Positions 5,375 through 5,616 of a DNA stretch of 5,616 bases are shown one piece after another. The notes beneath the pieces were generated by a model. The model saw only the letters and a list, made by a program, of their open reading frames with translations. It ran no database searches and was not told where the DNA came from. Every line of letters begins with the position of its first letter. Within the stretch, counting starts at the first letter, position 1. The DNA is taken from positions 1 to 5,616 of the forward strand of contig BNWE01000086.1 in assembly GCA_025998595.1 (NCBI GenBank), read 5' to 3'. This DNA comes from Alphaproteobacteria bacterium. GTDB lineage: Bacteria > Pseudomonadota > Alphaproteobacteria > UBA3830. The translations under genes were made by a program, and so were the position numbers.

Positions 5375-5406
5375 TTGACAAACCGTTTTTTTTGCTACAT
5401 TTGTAG
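5375..5406 (+). promoter_or_regulatory. promoter-like site with BlaI/MecI/CopY-type palindrome
   Basis: A perfect TTGACA (5375-5380) is followed by TACATT (5396-5401) after a short 15-nt spacer. The -10 region coincides with the perfect inverted repeat CTACA-TT-TGTAG (5395-5406). The core TACA-N2-TGTA is the recognition pattern of BlaI/MecI/CopY winged-helix repressors. The only plus-strand frame downstream is a doubtful 39-codon one at 5437. The spacer length is suboptimal and no BlaI-family gene is in the window, so function is uncertain. Confidence 0.3.
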
Positions 5407-5436
5407 TATGTTTTTTTATAAATATGGGAGAAGAAA

Positions 5437-5556
5437 ATGAAAAACATGATTTGTAGCGCATGTGTAATGATAATGATGTCACTTATACTGCTTCCGATGA
5501 TTTACCCAATTCCATACCGTCTTCTCGCTTATGTTGAACAACTTGGACACATATGA
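5437..5556 (+). CDS. doubtful 39-residue hydrophobic small ORF
   Basis: An ATG with a good Shine-Dalgarno (GGGAG at 5426-5430, 6-nt spacer) opens a 39-codon frame. It encodes one hydrophobic segment (about residues 4-25) and a short polar tail ending LGHI. A promoter-like site lies 30-60 nt upstream. Against it, most of the frame is exactly antisense to a recognisable transposase helix-turn-helix on the minus strand (5479-5616), so the hydrophobic composition is probably a by-product of that coding. I recognise no family. It is listed only because its initiation signals are unusually good. Confidence 0.2.
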   Translation: MKNMICSACVMIMMSLILLPMIYPIPYRLLAYVEQLGHI

Positions 5557-5616
5557 CTGCGTGTAGAAGCTATCTATATATTCCAATACTTTCTTTCTAA
5601 ATGACTCCGGATATAT
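5479..5616 (-). pseudogene. IS630-type transposase, N-terminal helix-turn-helix fragment (runs off the right edge)
   Basis: Reading the minus strand from the window edge gives 45 residues that begin IYPESFRKKVLEYID and continue through a helix-turn-helix (SYVSKLFNISEKTVWNWV) to HRKQYK and a TGA (5479-5481). This is the typical N-terminal DNA-binding domain of IS630-type transposases, which start a few residues further upstream, outside the window. Family proteins continue into linker and DDE catalytic domain. Here translation stops, and I found no continuation of the linker or catalytic domain in the following roughly 250 bp of any minus-strand frame. It is therefore a decayed fragment rather than a single-frameshift gene or a two-ORF element with a programmed shift. 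Confidence 0.75.

Larger units (their letters stand above)
5202..5436. other. gene-poor spacer
   Basis: No convincing gene is visible on either strand. A 95-codon minus-strand frame (5195-5482) starting at GTG crosses the whole stretch, but it has no recognisable domain and runs through repeat-like DNA. The spacer holds a short inverted repeat ACAAAA-GT-TTTTGT (5226-5239), whose loop is too small for a good terminator, a REP-like repeat (5260-5296), and a promoter-like region with a BlaI-type palindrome near 5395. No clear intrinsic terminator for the zinc-ribbon gene was found. Confidence 0.5.

Noticed and set aside
5195..5482. 95-codon minus-strand frame crossing the right spacer
   Set aside because: GTG start next to the transposase stop, no domain, and it reads through the REP-like repeat and the promoter-like region; low-complexity by-product.

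Overview
The window looks like a chromosomal segment from a low-GC alphaproteobacterium, probably an intracellular lineage of the Holosporales or Paracaedibacter kind. Three things suggest this: a MipZ-type division ATPase (essentially an alphaproteobacterial family), a compact metabolic gene run, and flanks full of decaying transposase fragments. The assignment is inference; no rRNA or other taxonomic marker is present.

Left flank (1-835): a mobile-element graveyard. On the minus strand lies the first quarter of an ISAs1-family transposase (122-409), still attached to its own terminal repeat (474-493). It abuts a 236-bp non-autonomous element (502-737) whose ends carry nearly the same 20-bp repeat, so it is probably a MITE of the same IS. 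The short stretch 738-812 between this element and potI may be the last codons of a destroyed potH.

Core (836-4802): four closely packed plus-strand genes, probably one transcription unit. They are potI (putrescine ABC-transporter inner-membrane permease), mipZ (ParA-like ATPase positioning FtsZ), lysC (aspartate kinase, entry to the lysine/diaminopimelate pathway) and a FabK/nitronate-monooxygenase-like flavoprotein. Gaps are 12 nt and 41 nt, then a 4-nt ATGA overlap. The lysC regulatory half contains an apparent in-frame 111-bp insertion bounded by a direct repeat of AACGGATCC. Removing it restores normal aspartokinase length, much as with the in-frame palindromic elements known from Rickettsia. 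This is the most interesting observation here.

Right flank (4803-5616): a near-consensus sigma-70 promoter inside an inverted repeat precedes a small zinc-ribbon protein gene (4953-5201). Next come a gene-poor stretch with a REP-like repeat and a BlaI-like palindrome, and then, running in from the right edge on the minus strand, the N-terminal helix-turn-helix of an IS630-type transposase that stops early (5479-5616).

No CRISPR array, tRNA, rRNA or obvious defence system was seen. Functional links between the core genes (polyamine uptake, division-site placement, cell-wall precursor supply, possible fatty-acid elongation) are plausible for a growth/division operon but are inferred from proximity only.
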